Source: Solimonas sp.
Lineage (GTDB): Bacteria; Pseudomonadota; Gammaproteobacteria; Nevskiales; Nevskiaceae
DNA length: 64,000 nt
Assembly: GCA_030149365.1 (NCBI GenBank)
Contig: JASBRP010000044.1
Coordinates: 1 to 64,000, forward strand
Direction: 5' to 3'
Shown here: piece by piece, positions 45,573 through 54,007 of the stretch
Layout: the number at the start of each line of letters is the position of its first letter
How positions within the stretch are numbered: position 1 is the stretch's first letter
Translations under genes and position numbers: made by a program
The notes under the pieces: generated by a model
The model's database searches: none
The model's input: the letters and a program-made list of their open reading frames with translations, nothing else
Told to the model about the DNA's origin: nothing

Positions 45573-46584
45573 GGGGTCGGAACCGCACGGGCCGATCACC
45601 GTCCTGGGTGCCGGCTCCTTCGGAACCGCCCTGGCGGTGCACCTGGCGCGCCGCGGCTCCGAGACCTTCCTCTGGGGCCGCAACGCCGACAAGATGGCGG
45701 CCATGGAGGCGGCGCGCGAAAACGCGCAGTACCTCCCCGGCTGCCACTTCCCGGCGCGCATGACCGCCGTCTCCGACCTCGCCGCCGCCGTGCGCGAGAG
45801 CGAAGACCTGCTGATCTCCACGCCCAGCTACGCCTTGCGCGAGACACTGGAGAGCCTCAAGCCCCTGCTGCGTGAAGGCCAGGGCATCGCCTGCGCCTGC
45901 AAGGGCCTGGAGCCCAACACCGGCCGCCTGGTGCACGAGGTCATCCTCGACGTGGTCGGCGCGCACTATCCCATCGCCGTGATCTCCGGCCCCACCTTCG
46001 CCAAGGAGCTGGGCATCGGCCTGCCGACGGCCGTGACCATCGCCGCGCAGGACGAGGACTTCACCCGCCGCATGGTCGGCCGCCTGCACGGCGACGGCTT
46101 CCGCGCCTATTCGTCGGAGGATTTCGCCGGCGTCGAGATCGGCGGCGCCGCCAAGAACGTGATGGCGATCGGCGTCGGCATCGCCGACGGCCTCAACCTG
46201 GGCGCCAACACCCGTGCCGGCATGATCACCCGCGCCCTGGCCGAGATGATGCGCCTGGGCAAGGCCCTGGGCGGCAAGCCCGAGACCCTGATGGGTCTGG
46301 CCGGCATGGGCGACCTGGTGCTGACCTGCACCGACAACCAGTCCCGCAACCGCCGCATGGGCCTGCTGCTGGCCCAGGGCAAGACCGTGCCCGAGGCGAT
46401 CCAGGAGATCCAGCAGGTGGTGGAAGGCGTCCGCGCCGCCCCCGAAGTGGCGCGCCTGGCGCGCCGACTGGGCGTGGAGATGCCGATCACCGAGGCGATC
46501 AACGCCGTCATCCAGGGCGAAATCACGCCGGTGCAGGCGGTGATGCAGCTGGCTACGCGGCCGGCCAGAGCGGAGCTCGAGTAG
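45547..46584 (+). CDS. gpsA: Glycerol-3-phosphate dehydrogenase [NAD(P)+]
   Basis: A 345-residue enzyme reducing dihydroxyacetone phosphate to sn-glycerol 3-phosphate for phospholipids. Rossmann motif ITVLGAGSFGTALAVHLARRG (about 17-37), ISGPTFAKELGIGLPTAVTIA, the catalytic Lys in EIGGAAKNVMAIGVGIADGL and GLAGMGDLVLTCTDNQSRN. The start at 45547 lies inside secB in a different frame; the track ORF from 45370 is an overrun. A structured repeat follows the stop. Confidence 0.95.
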   Translation: MAPPSPPTEGSEPHGPITVLGAGSFGTALAVHLARRGSETFLWGRNADKMAAMEAARENAQYLPGCHFPARMTAVSDLAAAVRESEDLLISTPSYALRETLESLKPLLREGQGIACACKGLEPNTGRLVHEVILDVVGAHYPIAVISGPTFAKELGIGLPTAVTIAAQDEDFTRRMVGRLHGDGFRAYSSEDFAGVEIGGAAKNVMAIGVGIADGLNLGANTRAGMITRALAEMMRLGKALGGKPETLMGLAGMGDLVLTCTDNQSRNRRMGLLLAQGKTVPEAIQEIQQVVEGVRAAPEVARLARRLGVEMPITEAINAVIQGEITPVQAVMQLATRPARAELE

Positions 46585-46600
46585 CTCTTTTCTCCCCTCG

Positions 46601-46731
46601 CCCGCTTGCGGGTGATACGCCGCGCTTTGGCGATGACTAAATGTCATCGCCTGCGGCGGATCACGGGCGGCCATGGATGGCCGCCCTGGGGCTCAATCGA
46701 GTGGCTGCAGTCTCGCCATGGACGGCGCCCC
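46601..46731. repeat. GCC-ATGGAY-GGC hairpin repeat, copy B (full length)
   Basis: A nested stem-loop (outer CGCCGC/GCGGCG, inner GGCGATGAC / GTCATCGCC closed by TAAAT), then GGGCGGCC-ATGGAT-GGCCGCCC, 27 bases, and CGCC-ATGGAC-GGCG. The layout matches copy C base for base in spacing, with paired substitutions that keep the stems. It lies between convergent gpsA and trmL. Confidence 0.8.
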
Positions 46732-46749
46732 TCAACAGGGCAGGAGTCG

Positions 46750-47220
46750 TCAGACCTCCTTCGCGCCGTCGAACCCCATCTGCCGCCAGGCCTCGAACAC
46801 CGCGATCGACGCGGCATTGGACAGGTTCAGGCTGCGGTTGTCCGGGCGCATCGGCAGGTAGATGCGCTGCTCCTCCGGCAACTCGTCGATCACATCCTGC
46901 GGCAGCCCTCGCGACTCCGGTCCCAGCAGCAGCACGTCGTCCTGCCGGTACACCACCTTGTCGTAGCGCTGCCGCCCACGCGTGGTGAAGGCCAGCACGC
47001 GCGAGCCGGGCAGGGCGGCGCGGAAGGCCGCCCAGTCGGCGTGATGGCGGATGTCCACGAACTCCGCGTAGTCCAGCCCCGCCCGGCGCAGCGAGGCGTC
47101 GTCGGTGCGGAAACCCAGCGGGTGGATCAGGTGCAGCCGGGCACCGCTGTTGGCGCAGAGGCGGATCAGGTTGCCGGTATTCGGGGGGATTTCCGGCTGG
47201 TACAGCGCCAGGTTGATCAT
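46750..47220 (-). CDS. trmL: tRNA (cytidine/uridine-2'-O-)-methyltransferase TrmL
   Basis: A 156-residue SPOUT methyltransferase acting on the wobble base of tRNA-Leu. It starts MINLALYQPEIPPNTGNLIRLCANSG and has the knot motifs LLLGPESRGLPQDVID and IYLPMRPDNRSLNLSNAASIAVFEAW. The ATG at 47220 overlaps the upstream stop (ATGA); the track start at 47295 is not supported. Confidence 0.95.
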   Translation of the reverse strand: MINLALYQPEIPPNTGNLIRLCANSGARLHLIHPLGFRTDDASLRRAGLDYAEFVDIRHHADWAAFRAALPGSRVLAFTTRGRQRYDKVVYRQDDVLLLGPESRGLPQDVIDELPEEQRIYLPMRPDNRSLNLSNAASIAVFEAWRQMGFDGAKEV

Positions 47221-47522
47221 GTCGGCCGCGGTTCCCCACAGGACCAGCAGGTTTCGAAGTTCACCGGGGAGGTCTCCCCGCAGGCGCAGCGCCACTCGGC
47301 ATGGGAATGGCGGCGGTGCTCGTACTGGCGCAGCAGGGTCTGCGCCTGGGGGCGGTCGCGCTCATCCTGCAGGACCAGCTTCGGATAGAGGTCGGCGCCC
47401 AGCTCTCCGCGCCCGCTCCACAAGCCGCTGCCCAGCACGCTGCAGGCAATCCCGTGCGCGGCCAGGTACTCCCGGAGGATTTCGGCCTCGATCGGGTCGG
47501 CGGCGAGGTAGAGCGTCTCCAT
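47217..47522 (-). CDS. DUF2007-like small protein with C-terminal zinc ribbon
   Basis: A 101-residue protein. METLYLAADPIEAEILREYLAAHGIACSVLG and LYPKLVLQDERDRPQAQTLL are the DUF2007 (PII-like signal-transducer) fold, and the end WRCACGETSPVNFETCWSCGEP is a four-Cys zinc-ribbon-like tail. Function unknown. The start at 47522 is chosen over 47618 because family members begin MKxLYxA. It overlaps trmL by 4 bases. Confidence 0.82.
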   Translation of the reverse strand: METLYLAADPIEAEILREYLAAHGIACSVLGSGLWSGRGELGADLYPKLVLQDERDRPQAQTLLRQYEHRRHSHAEWRCACGETSPVNFETCWSCGEPRPT

Positions 47523-47616
47523 GGGGATCGTCGGGGTGGGTCGGACTTGATTGACAGCTTTCGAAGCGGCGCCTAAGCTGCTGACGCTACATGATATTCG
47601 AGGTTGGGGGAAAGTC

Positions 47617-47910
47617 ATGAAACTGTCTCACGTCGCTGCCGCTGCCATTCTCGCCCTGAGCGCCAACCTGGCGCAGGCCGACGAGTACCGCGAAGACGCC
47701 GGCACCACGCCGTCCGGCGCCGCCATGGCGGCCGATCTGATCCTGGTGCGTCCGCTGGGCGCCGTCGCCACCGTGCTGGGCGTCGGCCTGTTCGTGCTGA
47801 ACCTGCCGCTGTCGATCGTGCAGGGCGAGCCGCCCTCCGCGCCGGCGCAGCGCTGGATCGTGGAGCCCGCGCGCTACACCTTCTCCCGCCCGCTGGGCCA
47901 GATGGAATAA
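47617..47910 (+). CDS. Small exported/membrane protein, 97 aa, conserved
   Basis: Signal peptide MKLSHVAAAAILALSANLAQA, then DEYREDAGTTPSGAAMAADLILVRPLGAVATVLGVGLFVLNLPLSI with one hydrophobic helix, then APAQRWIVEPARYTFSRPLGQME. It is a widespread pseudomonad/xanthomonad-type conserved protein of unknown function. GGGGGAAAG precedes the ATG; the track start at 47551 is disfavoured. A strong terminator follows. Confidence 0.82.
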   Translation: MKLSHVAAAAILALSANLAQADEYREDAGTTPSGAAMAADLILVRPLGAVATVLGVGLFVLNLPLSIVQGEPPSAPAQRWIVEPARYTFSRPLGQME

Positions 47911-47928
47911 GTCCATCGCGTCTGCATG

Positions 47929-47961
47929 AAAAAAGCCGCCGGGCATACCGGCGGCTTTTTT
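47929..47961. terminator. Rho-independent terminator, bidirectional
   Basis: 14-bp perfect stem AAAAAAGCCGCCGG / CCGGCGGCTTTTTT with loop GCATA, serving the small exported gene (+) and possibly the minus strand. Confidence 0.92.
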
Positions 47962-47975
47962 GTTGGTCGGCGCTT

Positions 47976-48001
47976 GTGGGAGTGGGCAAGCCCGCTCCCA
48001 C
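47976..48001. repeat. Single REP-like palindrome
   Basis: GTGGGAGTGGGCAAGCCCGC, then TCCCAC: an isolated GTGGG-headed hairpin next to the terminator. Confidence 0.65.
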
Positions 48002-48016
48002 AAGATCAGGGAAGTA

Positions 48017-50770
48017 CTAGCGCAACACCTTGCCGTCAGAGTCCAGCACCGTCACCTCGCCCCAATCCAGCTTGCGCACCCCGGCCTCGATCTTCTCCAG
48101 ATCGCCCACGATCAGCCAGGTCAGGGCCTGCGGTTGCACCAGGCGCTGCGCCGCAGCGTTGACCGCACCGGGGTCCAGGGCCTCGACCTTGCCGACCAGG
48201 TCGTTCCAGTAGCTGTCGGGCAGGCCGAACTTGAGCAGCGTGCCGTAGGACATCGCGATCTCGCCGGAGGTCTCGTTGGCGCCGGGCAGGCGGCGCACGG
48301 TGCGGTCCTTCGCGTCGCGCACTTCCTGCTGCTGCAGCGGGCGCTTGCCGATCAGCTCCTGGTACTCACGCAGCAGCTCCTTGAGCGAGTCCACCGTCTT
48401 GTCGGTCTGCACCGGTGCGCGCAATGCGAAGGGTCGCTGCGCCTGCGTCGCCATCACCTCGCTGCGCACGCCGTAGCTCCAGTGCTTGTCCTCGCGCAGG
48501 TTGAGGTTGGTGCGCGACAGGAAGTCGCCACCGAAGGCATCCGCCGCCAGGCGCATGGCGATGTCGTCCGGGTCACGCAGCGGCGGCGCGAGCTGCGCCG
48601 CCAGGATGTAGGACTGCTGGCTGCCACTGCGGTTGATCAGGAACACGCGCGGCTTCTGTGGCAGCGCCACCTCGGCGAGCTGCTTCTGCGGCGCCGGTTC
48701 TGCCGGGGCCTTCCAGGCGCCCAGGTGCTGCTCCAGCAGCGGCCGGATGCGCGCCTCGCTGGTGTCGCCCACCACCAGCAGCGTGGCGCGGTCGGGGCGC
48801 ATCCAGCGCGCGTAGAACGCACGCAGGTCGGCCACGGAAAGCTTCGCCAGCTGGTCCTCGTTGCCCAGGCCGCTGAGCGGGCCGGAATAGGCGTGGCCCT
48901 CGCCGTAGATCAGGCGCGGGTAGACGCGGCCGGCGATGCCGGCGGGCTGCGCCTTCTCCTGCTGCACGGCGGCGATGATCTGCTGGCGGATACGGTCGAG
49001 TTCCTTCTGCGGGAACACCGGGTGCAGCAGCACGTCGGCGAACAGTTCCAGGGATTCCGGCAGGCGCCCGCTCAGTGCGTTGAGCGACACCAGGAAGCTG
49101 TCGAGGTCGGCCATCGCCGCCAGCTCCGCGCCCAGGGTCTCCTTGCGTGCCGCGATCTGCAGCGCGTCGCGGGTCGGCGTGCCCTCGTCCAGCATCTCCA
49201 GCATCAGCCTCGCGGTGCCCGGCGTGCCGCCCAGGTCCGCCGCGTAGCCGGCGTCCACCAGCAGGCTCAGTTGCACCACCGGCGCGCTGGGGTACTCCGC
49301 CAGCGCCACCTTCAGGCCGTTGGACAGCGTGAAATGCTGCAGCGGCGGCAGGCGCAGGGCCGGCGCATCGCCGCGCGGCGGCATCTTCGAGCGGTCGGCG
49401 CCGGCTTCAGAGGTGCTGTACTCGGGGAAGGGCTCCACGGTCAGCGTGAAGACGCCGTCGTCCAGCCAGGCGCGCGCGGCGCGCTGCACGTCGGCCGGAG
49501 TGGCGCGGCGGATGCGATCGGCCTCTTCCGCCAGGGCGTCCGGCGAGCCGCAGTAGACCTGGTAGGTGGCCAGCACACCGGACTTGCCGGCACGGCCGTC
49601 GATCTGCTCCAGGCCGCGCACGCGCGCGGCGAAGTAGCGCGTCTTGGCGCGCTGCAGTTCCGCCGGCGTCGGGCCGGTCTGCAGGAAGCGCTTCAGTTCC
49701 TCCTCCATCACCCGGTCTACCACCGTCGCATCGCCGCCCGGCTGCACGTAGGCGTCCAGCGTCATCGGCGAGGCGATCTCGAAGGGATAGCTGGCGCTGG
49801 ACACAGCCGTGGCCGTGCGGTCGCGGTAGACCAGGCGCTGGTACAGGCGGCTGGTGCGGCCGTCGGCCAGGATGCCGCCGGCGAGGTTCAGCAGCGTGGC
49901 GTCGGGCTCGCACAGGCCCGGCGTGTTCCAGACCTTGATGATGCGCGGCTGCGGCACGCGGTCCTCCAGAACGCTGCGCTTGGCCCCCTGCCGTTTGGCC
50001 GGCCAGGCGTCGATGCGCTCGCGCACCGGGCCGGAGGGGATGTCGCCGAAGTACAGCTGCACCTTCTTGAGTACCTCGGCCGGGTCGATGTCGCCGGCCA
50101 CCACCAGGGTGGCGTTGGCGGCGCCGTAGTGCGCACGGAACCAGCTCTTCACGTCGTCCAGCGTCGCCGCGTTGAGGTCCTTCTCCGAGCCGATGGTGGT
50201 CCAGGAATAGGGATGGCCCGCCGGGTAGATCGCACGGGTGATCACGTCCCAGACCCGGCCGTAGGGCTGGTTCTCACCCTGGCGCTTCTCGTTCAGCACC
50301 ACGCCGCGTTGCTCGTCGAGCTTGGCCTGGTCCACCGCGCCCAGCAGGTGGCCCATGCGGTCCGATTCCAGCCACAGCACGCGGTCCAGGGCCGGCGTCG
50401 GCACGTTCTGGAAGTAATTGGTGCGGTCCATCCAGGTGGTGCCGTTGATCTTGGTGGCACCGGCCTCCGCCAGCGGGCGGAAGAACTCGTCGTTGTGGTT
50501 CTCCGAGCCGTTGAACATCAGGTGCTCGAACAGGTGGGCGAAGCCCTGGCGTCCCGGCGGCTCGTCCTTGCTGCCGACGTGATACCAGACGTTCACGGCG
50601 ACGAGCGGTGCCTTATGGTCCTCGTGGAGGATCAGCGTCAGGCCATTGGGCAGGATATGCTTCTCATAGGGGATGCGCAGGTCCGGGAAGGCCGGTTGCG
50701 CGGTGGCGGCGGCGATGGCTTGACCCTGCGACAGCAGCAGGCCCAGCGCGACGGATAGCGCCTTTCTCAT
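48017..50770 (-). CDS. M16-family zinc metallopeptidase (pitrilysin-like)
   Basis: A 917-residue exported peptidase. Signal peptide MRKALSVALGLLLSQGQAIA, then the catalytic N-terminal half with inverted zinc motif HLFEHLMFNGSENH (HxxEH, about residue 80) and the distal Glu near ERGVVLNEKRQGENQPYG. The C-terminal half (from about 500) is the inactive M16 repeat. It would degrade peptides in the periplasm. It is a single-chain fusion of the two halves that other bacteria make as a pair. Divergent from ampD across 51 bases. Confidence 0.93.
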   Translation of the reverse strand: MRKALSVALGLLLSQGQAIAAATAQPAFPDLRIPYEKHILPNGLTLILHEDHKAPLVAVNVWYHVGSKDEPPGRQGFAHLFEHLMFNGSENHNDEFFRPLAEAGATKINGTTWMDRTNYFQNVPTPALDRVLWLESDRMGHLLGAVDQAKLDEQRGVVLNEKRQGENQPYGRVWDVITRAIYPAGHPYSWTTIGSEKDLNAATLDDVKSWFRAHYGAANATLVVAGDIDPAEVLKKVQLYFGDIPSGPVRERIDAWPAKRQGAKRSVLEDRVPQPRIIKVWNTPGLCEPDATLLNLAGGILADGRTSRLYQRLVYRDRTATAVSSASYPFEIASPMTLDAYVQPGGDATVVDRVMEEELKRFLQTGPTPAELQRAKTRYFAARVRGLEQIDGRAGKSGVLATYQVYCGSPDALAEEADRIRRATPADVQRAARAWLDDGVFTLTVEPFPEYSTSEAGADRSKMPPRGDAPALRLPPLQHFTLSNGLKVALAEYPSAPVVQLSLLVDAGYAADLGGTPGTARLMLEMLDEGTPTRDALQIAARKETLGAELAAMADLDSFLVSLNALSGRLPESLELFADVLLHPVFPQKELDRIRQQIIAAVQQEKAQPAGIAGRVYPRLIYGEGHAYSGPLSGLGNEDQLAKLSVADLRAFYARWMRPDRATLLVVGDTSEARIRPLLEQHLGAWKAPAEPAPQKQLAEVALPQKPRVFLINRSGSQQSYILAAQLAPPLRDPDDIAMRLAADAFGGDFLSRTNLNLREDKHWSYGVRSEVMATQAQRPFALRAPVQTDKTVDSLKELLREYQELIGKRPLQQQEVRDAKDRTVRRLPGANETSGEIAMSYGTLLKFGLPDSYWNDLVGKVEALDPGAVNAAAQRLVQPQALTWLIVGDLEKIEAGVRKLDWGEVTVLDSDGKVLR

Positions 50771-50821
50771 TGGTTGGGGGTCCCCTGGAACTCTTCTGGA
50801 AAATCTGCGGACGGTTATAGC

Positions 50822-51424
50822 GTGACCGGTTCATCGACACCACAGCGGGCGGCGGGTTCCGCGGCGATCCTGCTGCCGGACGGCCTGTTGCGCGGCGCCC
50901 GGCAGCGTCCCTCCCCGAACCAGGACCCGCGACCCGACCCGGACGACGTCAGCCTGCTGGTGATCCACAACATCTCGCTGCCGCCGGACCGCTTCGGCGG
51001 CCCCTGGATCGACGCGCTGTTCACCAACAGCCTGGACCCCAAGGCGCATCCCTATTTCGAGACCATCCACACCCTGCGCGTCTCGTCGCACCTGTGCATC
51101 TTCCGCGACGGCCGCGTCACCCAGTACGTGCCCTTCGGCCGCCGGGCCTGGCATGCCGGGGTGTCGAGCTTCGAGGGCCGCGAGCGCTGCAACGACTTCT
51201 CCATCGGCATCGAGATGGAGGGCTGCGACAGCAAGCCCTTCACCGCGAAGCAGTACGCCCGCCTGGCCCGCGTCACCGGCGCGCTGCTGGCCGCCTATCC
51301 CCGCCTGACGCCGGAGCGCATCACCGGCCACTCCGACATCGCCCCCGGCCGCAAGACCGACCCCGGCCCCTGTTTCGACTGGACCAGATACCGCGGCGCG
51401 CTCACAGGTAAAGTAGGCGCATGA
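50822..51424 (+). CDS. ampD: 1,6-anhydro-N-acetylmuramyl-L-alanine amidase
   Basis: A 200-residue cytoplasmic amidase that removes peptides from anhydromuropeptides during wall recycling. LLVIHNISLPPDRFGGPWIDALFTN (first zinc His), SSHLCIFRDGRVTQYVPFGRRAWHAGVSSFEGRERCNDFSIGIEMEG and ITGHSDIAPGRKTDPGPCFDW (zinc and catalytic ligands) are all intact. The start is probably GTG at 50822, with a longer N-terminus than E. coli AmpD. Stop overlaps ampE (ATGA). Confidence 0.94.
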   Translation: MTGSSTPQRAAGSAAILLPDGLLRGARQRPSPNQDPRPDPDDVSLLVIHNISLPPDRFGGPWIDALFTNSLDPKAHPYFETIHTLRVSSHLCIFRDGRVTQYVPFGRRAWHAGVSSFEGRERCNDFSIGIEMEGCDSKPFTAKQYARLARVTGALLAAYPRLTPERITGHSDIAPGRKTDPGPCFDWTRYRGALTGKVGA

Positions 51425-52290
51425 ACCTTATCGGCATCCTCATCGCGCTGCTGCTGGAGCGCCTGCTCGGGCAACTGCCCGGCTGGGGGCGTCCGCTGCT
51501 GTTCCTCGGCTACGTGCGGGCGCTGATGTCCGTGCTGCCGTTCCCGACCCTGTGGCGCTCGCCGGTGGCGTTGCCGCTGCTGCTGGTGCCGCCGCTGCTG
51601 CTGATCTGGTGGCTGTCGCAACTGTTCGCGCACCCCCTGGCCGAGCTGGCCTGGTCGTCCCTGGTACTGCTGCTGTGCCTGGGGCCACGCGACCTCGCCG
51701 AGGACGTGCACCGCCTGGTCGAAGCCCGCGACGCCGGCGACGGCGAGCTGGCCACCCAGCTTGCCGCCGCCCTGCAGCGCGGCCCGCAGCCGGATGCCGG
51801 CCACCGCTCCCTGCTCGGTGCCCTGTTCATCCAGTCGCACGAGCGCCTGTTCGCCGTGCTGCTGTGGTTCTTCGCGCTGGGCCCGGTCGGCGCCGTGCTG
51901 TACCGCTGCCTCAGCCGCCTGCCGCGCATCCTGCGCGAGACCGTGCCCGACAGCCCCGCCACGCGCCTGGCCGACCTGCTGCACGGCGCCTGCGCCTGGC
52001 TGCCCGCGCGCATCACCGCGCTGCTCTACGGCATGGCCGGCAGCCTCGACGACGCCATGCAGACCTGGCGCCAGCTGCTGGCCGAGCCCCAGCATGGCTG
52101 GCGCTCCCACACCTGGGCCGTGCTGGCCGAGGTATCCAGCGCCTCCATGCGCGCCGAGGAGCCGGATGGCCGCGTCGTGGTGCCGGCCTCGCTCGAAGCC
52201 AGCCTGGATGAAGTACTGCGCATGCAGACCCGCGCGCTGCTGATCCTGCTCGCCTTCTTCGCCCTGTTCGCCACCGGCAGCATGTTCTGA
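51421..52290 (+). CDS. ampE: Regulatory membrane protein AmpE
   Basis: A 289-residue inner-membrane protein with about four hydrophobic segments, starting MNLIGILIALLLERLLGQLPGW, RDLAEDVHRLVEARD, FIQSHERLFAVLLWFFALGPVGAVLYR (the AmpE core) and ending LLILLAFFALFATGSMF. It partners AmpD in cell-wall recycling and beta-lactamase signalling; no ampC or ampR is seen here. ATGA overlap with ampD and TGATG with the next gene. Confidence 0.93.
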   Translation: MNLIGILIALLLERLLGQLPGWGRPLLFLGYVRALMSVLPFPTLWRSPVALPLLLVPPLLLIWWLSQLFAHPLAELAWSSLVLLLCLGPRDLAEDVHRLVEARDAGDGELATQLAAALQRGPQPDAGHRSLLGALFIQSHERLFAVLLWFFALGPVGAVLYRCLSRLPRILRETVPDSPATRLADLLHGACAWLPARITALLYGMAGSLDDAMQTWRQLLAEPQHGWRSHTWAVLAEVSSASMRAEEPDGRVVVPASLEASLDEVLRMQTRALLILLAFFALFATGSMF

Positions 52291-53129
52291 TGAAACGATT
52301 CTCCGCGGTTGTCCTGCTGGCCCTCACCGCCGTCCTGCCCGCGCAAGCCGCCGAGCGCATCGTCACGCTGGCGCCGCACCTGGCCGAGCTGGTCTGCGCC
52401 GCCGGCGCCTGCGACAAGCTGGTAGGCGTGGCCCGCTACACCGACGAGCCCGGCGCTCGTGGCAAGCCGGTGGTCGGCGACGCCTTCACTGTCAACATCG
52501 AAGCATTGCTGGCGTTGCGCCCGGACCTCGTCCTGGCCTGGGGCGGCGGCACCTCGCCGCAGTTCATCCAGCGCCTGCAGGCCGTGGGCATCCCGGTGCG
52601 CTGGGTCAGCGTGCGCAAGCTCGACGACGTCGGCACCGCCGTGCAGCAGATCGGCGTGTTGCTCGATACGCGCCCGGCCGCCGACAAGGCCGCCGCCGCC
52701 TACCGCAAGCGCCTGGCCGGCCTGCGCGAGCAGTACCGCGGCCGTGCGCCGCTGAAGGTCTTCTACCAGATCGAAGTGAACCCGATGTTCACGCTCAACG
52801 ACAGCAGCCCGATCAGCGAGGCCATCACCCTCTGCGGTGGCGTCAACGCCTTCGCCGGCAGCCGTAAGCTGGCGGGCCCGGTGAACGTGGAGTCCGTGCT
52901 CGCCGCCAGCCCGGACGTGATCGTCTTCGGCAAGCAGGACATGGCGAAGAAGATCCGCGACTTCTGGAAGAAGTGGCCGCTGGTGCGCGCCGTGGCACAC
53001 AAGCAGCTCTACGAGATCGACGCCAGCACGCTGACGCGCCAGTCGCCGAAGGTGCTGGATGGCGTGCAGGAGCTGTGCAAGGTGCTGGATACGGCGCGGC
53101 CGGTGTACCTGGATCTGCCGAAAAACTAG
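52290..53129 (+). CDS. btuF: Periplasmic cobalamin-binding protein (BtuF-like)
   Basis: A 279-residue exported class-III substrate-binding protein. Signal peptide MKRFSAVVLLALTAVLPAQA, then ERIVTLAPHLAELVCAAGACDKLVGVARYTDEP, ALRPDLVLAWGGGTSPQFIQRL, and MFTLNDSSPISEAITLCGGVNAFAG. These match BtuF-type proteins more than siderophore binders. Its ABC partner (btuCD) is not in the window. It shares a base with the ampE stop, and the B12-related adenosyltransferase and btuB follow on the opposite strand. Confidence 0.82.
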   Translation: MKRFSAVVLLALTAVLPAQAAERIVTLAPHLAELVCAAGACDKLVGVARYTDEPGARGKPVVGDAFTVNIEALLALRPDLVLAWGGGTSPQFIQRLQAVGIPVRWVSVRKLDDVGTAVQQIGVLLDTRPAADKAAAAYRKRLAGLREQYRGRAPLKVFYQIEVNPMFTLNDSSPISEAITLCGGVNAFAGSRKLAGPVNVESVLAASPDVIVFGKQDMAKKIRDFWKKWPLVRAVAHKQLYEIDASTLTRQSPKVLDGVQELCKVLDTARPVYLDLPKN

Positions 53130-53168
53130 CTTCTCTTCCTGCGGAGCTCTGCGACGGGCTTTTCCCGA

Positions 53169-53210
53169 ACCGTTCATGCCGAGTGCCGCATAGCGGCGTA
53201 TCGAGGCACG
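53169..53210. repeat. Half-copy of the CGAGTGCCGC / GTATCGAGG repeat
   Basis: About 41 bases with two mismatches to the right end (inverted) of the element at 59969-60113. It lies in a 268-base gap after the BtuF-like gene that holds nothing else except the terminator. Confidence 0.65.
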
Positions 53211-53352
53211 CGCTGCAGCTCGGGAGGCGGCCACGAGGCAGGCGCTACTGGAAGGTAACCCGGTATATCAAAAGCATTCGCTGCGCTCACCAGGACTTTC
53301 AAGAACCGTCGGATTCCTTCCCTCGGCAAACGCTTTCAATGGGGCAATGAAA

Positions 53353-53380
53353 AGCCCCTCCATCTCGCGATGAAGGGGCT
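53353..53380 (-). terminator. Terminator of the btuB-adenosyltransferase operon
   Basis: Stem AGCCCCTYCAT / ATGAAGGGGCT with a 6-base loop, then TTTTC on the minus strand, 18 bases after the adenosyltransferase stop. Confidence 0.8.
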
Positions 53381-53397
53381 CGTATGAACCCGCCGCC

Positions 53398-53967
53398 TCA
53401 AACCCGCTGCCAGCCTACTTCCTCTCCCGACTGCGCCTTGCCCAGGGTCCGCGCAATCACGAACAGGTAATCCGACAGCCGATTGAGGTACTGCATCGCA
53501 AACGGGCTCAGCGGCTCGTCGGCGTGCAGCACCCACAGCGCGCGCTCCGCGCGACGCGCCACGGCACGCGCCATGTGCGCCTGCGCGGTGGCTGGCGAGC
53601 CGCCGGGCAGGATGAACTCCTTCAGCGGCGGCAGATTCTCGTTCAGCGCGGCCAGTTCCTCGTCCAGCTTCTCCACGTGTGCCTCGGTGACCAGCGCATG
53701 GCCGGGCATCGCCAATTCGCCGCCGAGGTTGAACAGCTCGTGCTGGATGCGCTGCAGGCTGGCATCCAGGCCCGGGGTCAGCGGCAAGGTGCGCAACAGG
53801 CCGATGTGGCAGTTCAGCTCATCCACGTCGCCCATGGACTGCACGCGCTGATGCGCCTTGGGCAGGCGGCCGCCGGTGGCCAGACCCGTGGTGCCGGTGT
53901 CGCCGGTGCGGGTGACAATCTTGCTGAGTCGGTGGCCCATGGTGATGCGCTCGCTGGAGGAAGCCAT
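53398..53967 (-). CDS. Cob(I)alamin adenosyltransferase, PduO type
   Basis: A 189-residue ATR enzyme making adenosylcobalamin from ATP and cob(I)alamin. ATP-binding TRTGDTGTTGLATGGRLPKAHQRVQSMGDVDELNCHIG is typical of PduO proteins, followed by LPPLKEFILPGGSPATAQAHMARAVARRAERAL and the end LNRLSDYLFVIARTLGK. Start 53967 (MASSSERIT) has GGAGGG 9 bases upstream; 53940 (MGHRLSK) is the alternative. It is 40 bases downstream of btuB on the same strand, behind an occluding hairpin. Confidence 0.93.
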   Translation of the reverse strand: MASSSERITMGHRLSKIVTRTGDTGTTGLATGGRLPKAHQRVQSMGDVDELNCHIGLLRTLPLTPGLDASLQRIQHELFNLGGELAMPGHALVTEAHVEKLDEELAALNENLPPLKEFILPGGSPATAQAHMARAVARRAERALWVLHADEPLSPFAMQYLNRLSDYLFVIARTLGKAQSGEEVGWQRV

Positions 53968-53971
53968 AAAG

Positions 53972-54000
53972 GTCCGCCCTCCCGGGTGGGGAGGGCGGAC
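53972..54000 (-). promoter_or_regulatory. GC-rich hairpin covering the adenosyltransferase ribosome site
   Basis: Perfect 12-bp stem GTCCGCCCTCCC / GGGAGGGCGGAC with loop of 5. Its 3' arm contains the GGAGGG ribosome site of the downstream gene, 9 bases before the ATG. Confidence 0.6.
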
Positions 54001-54007
54001 GCGCAGC

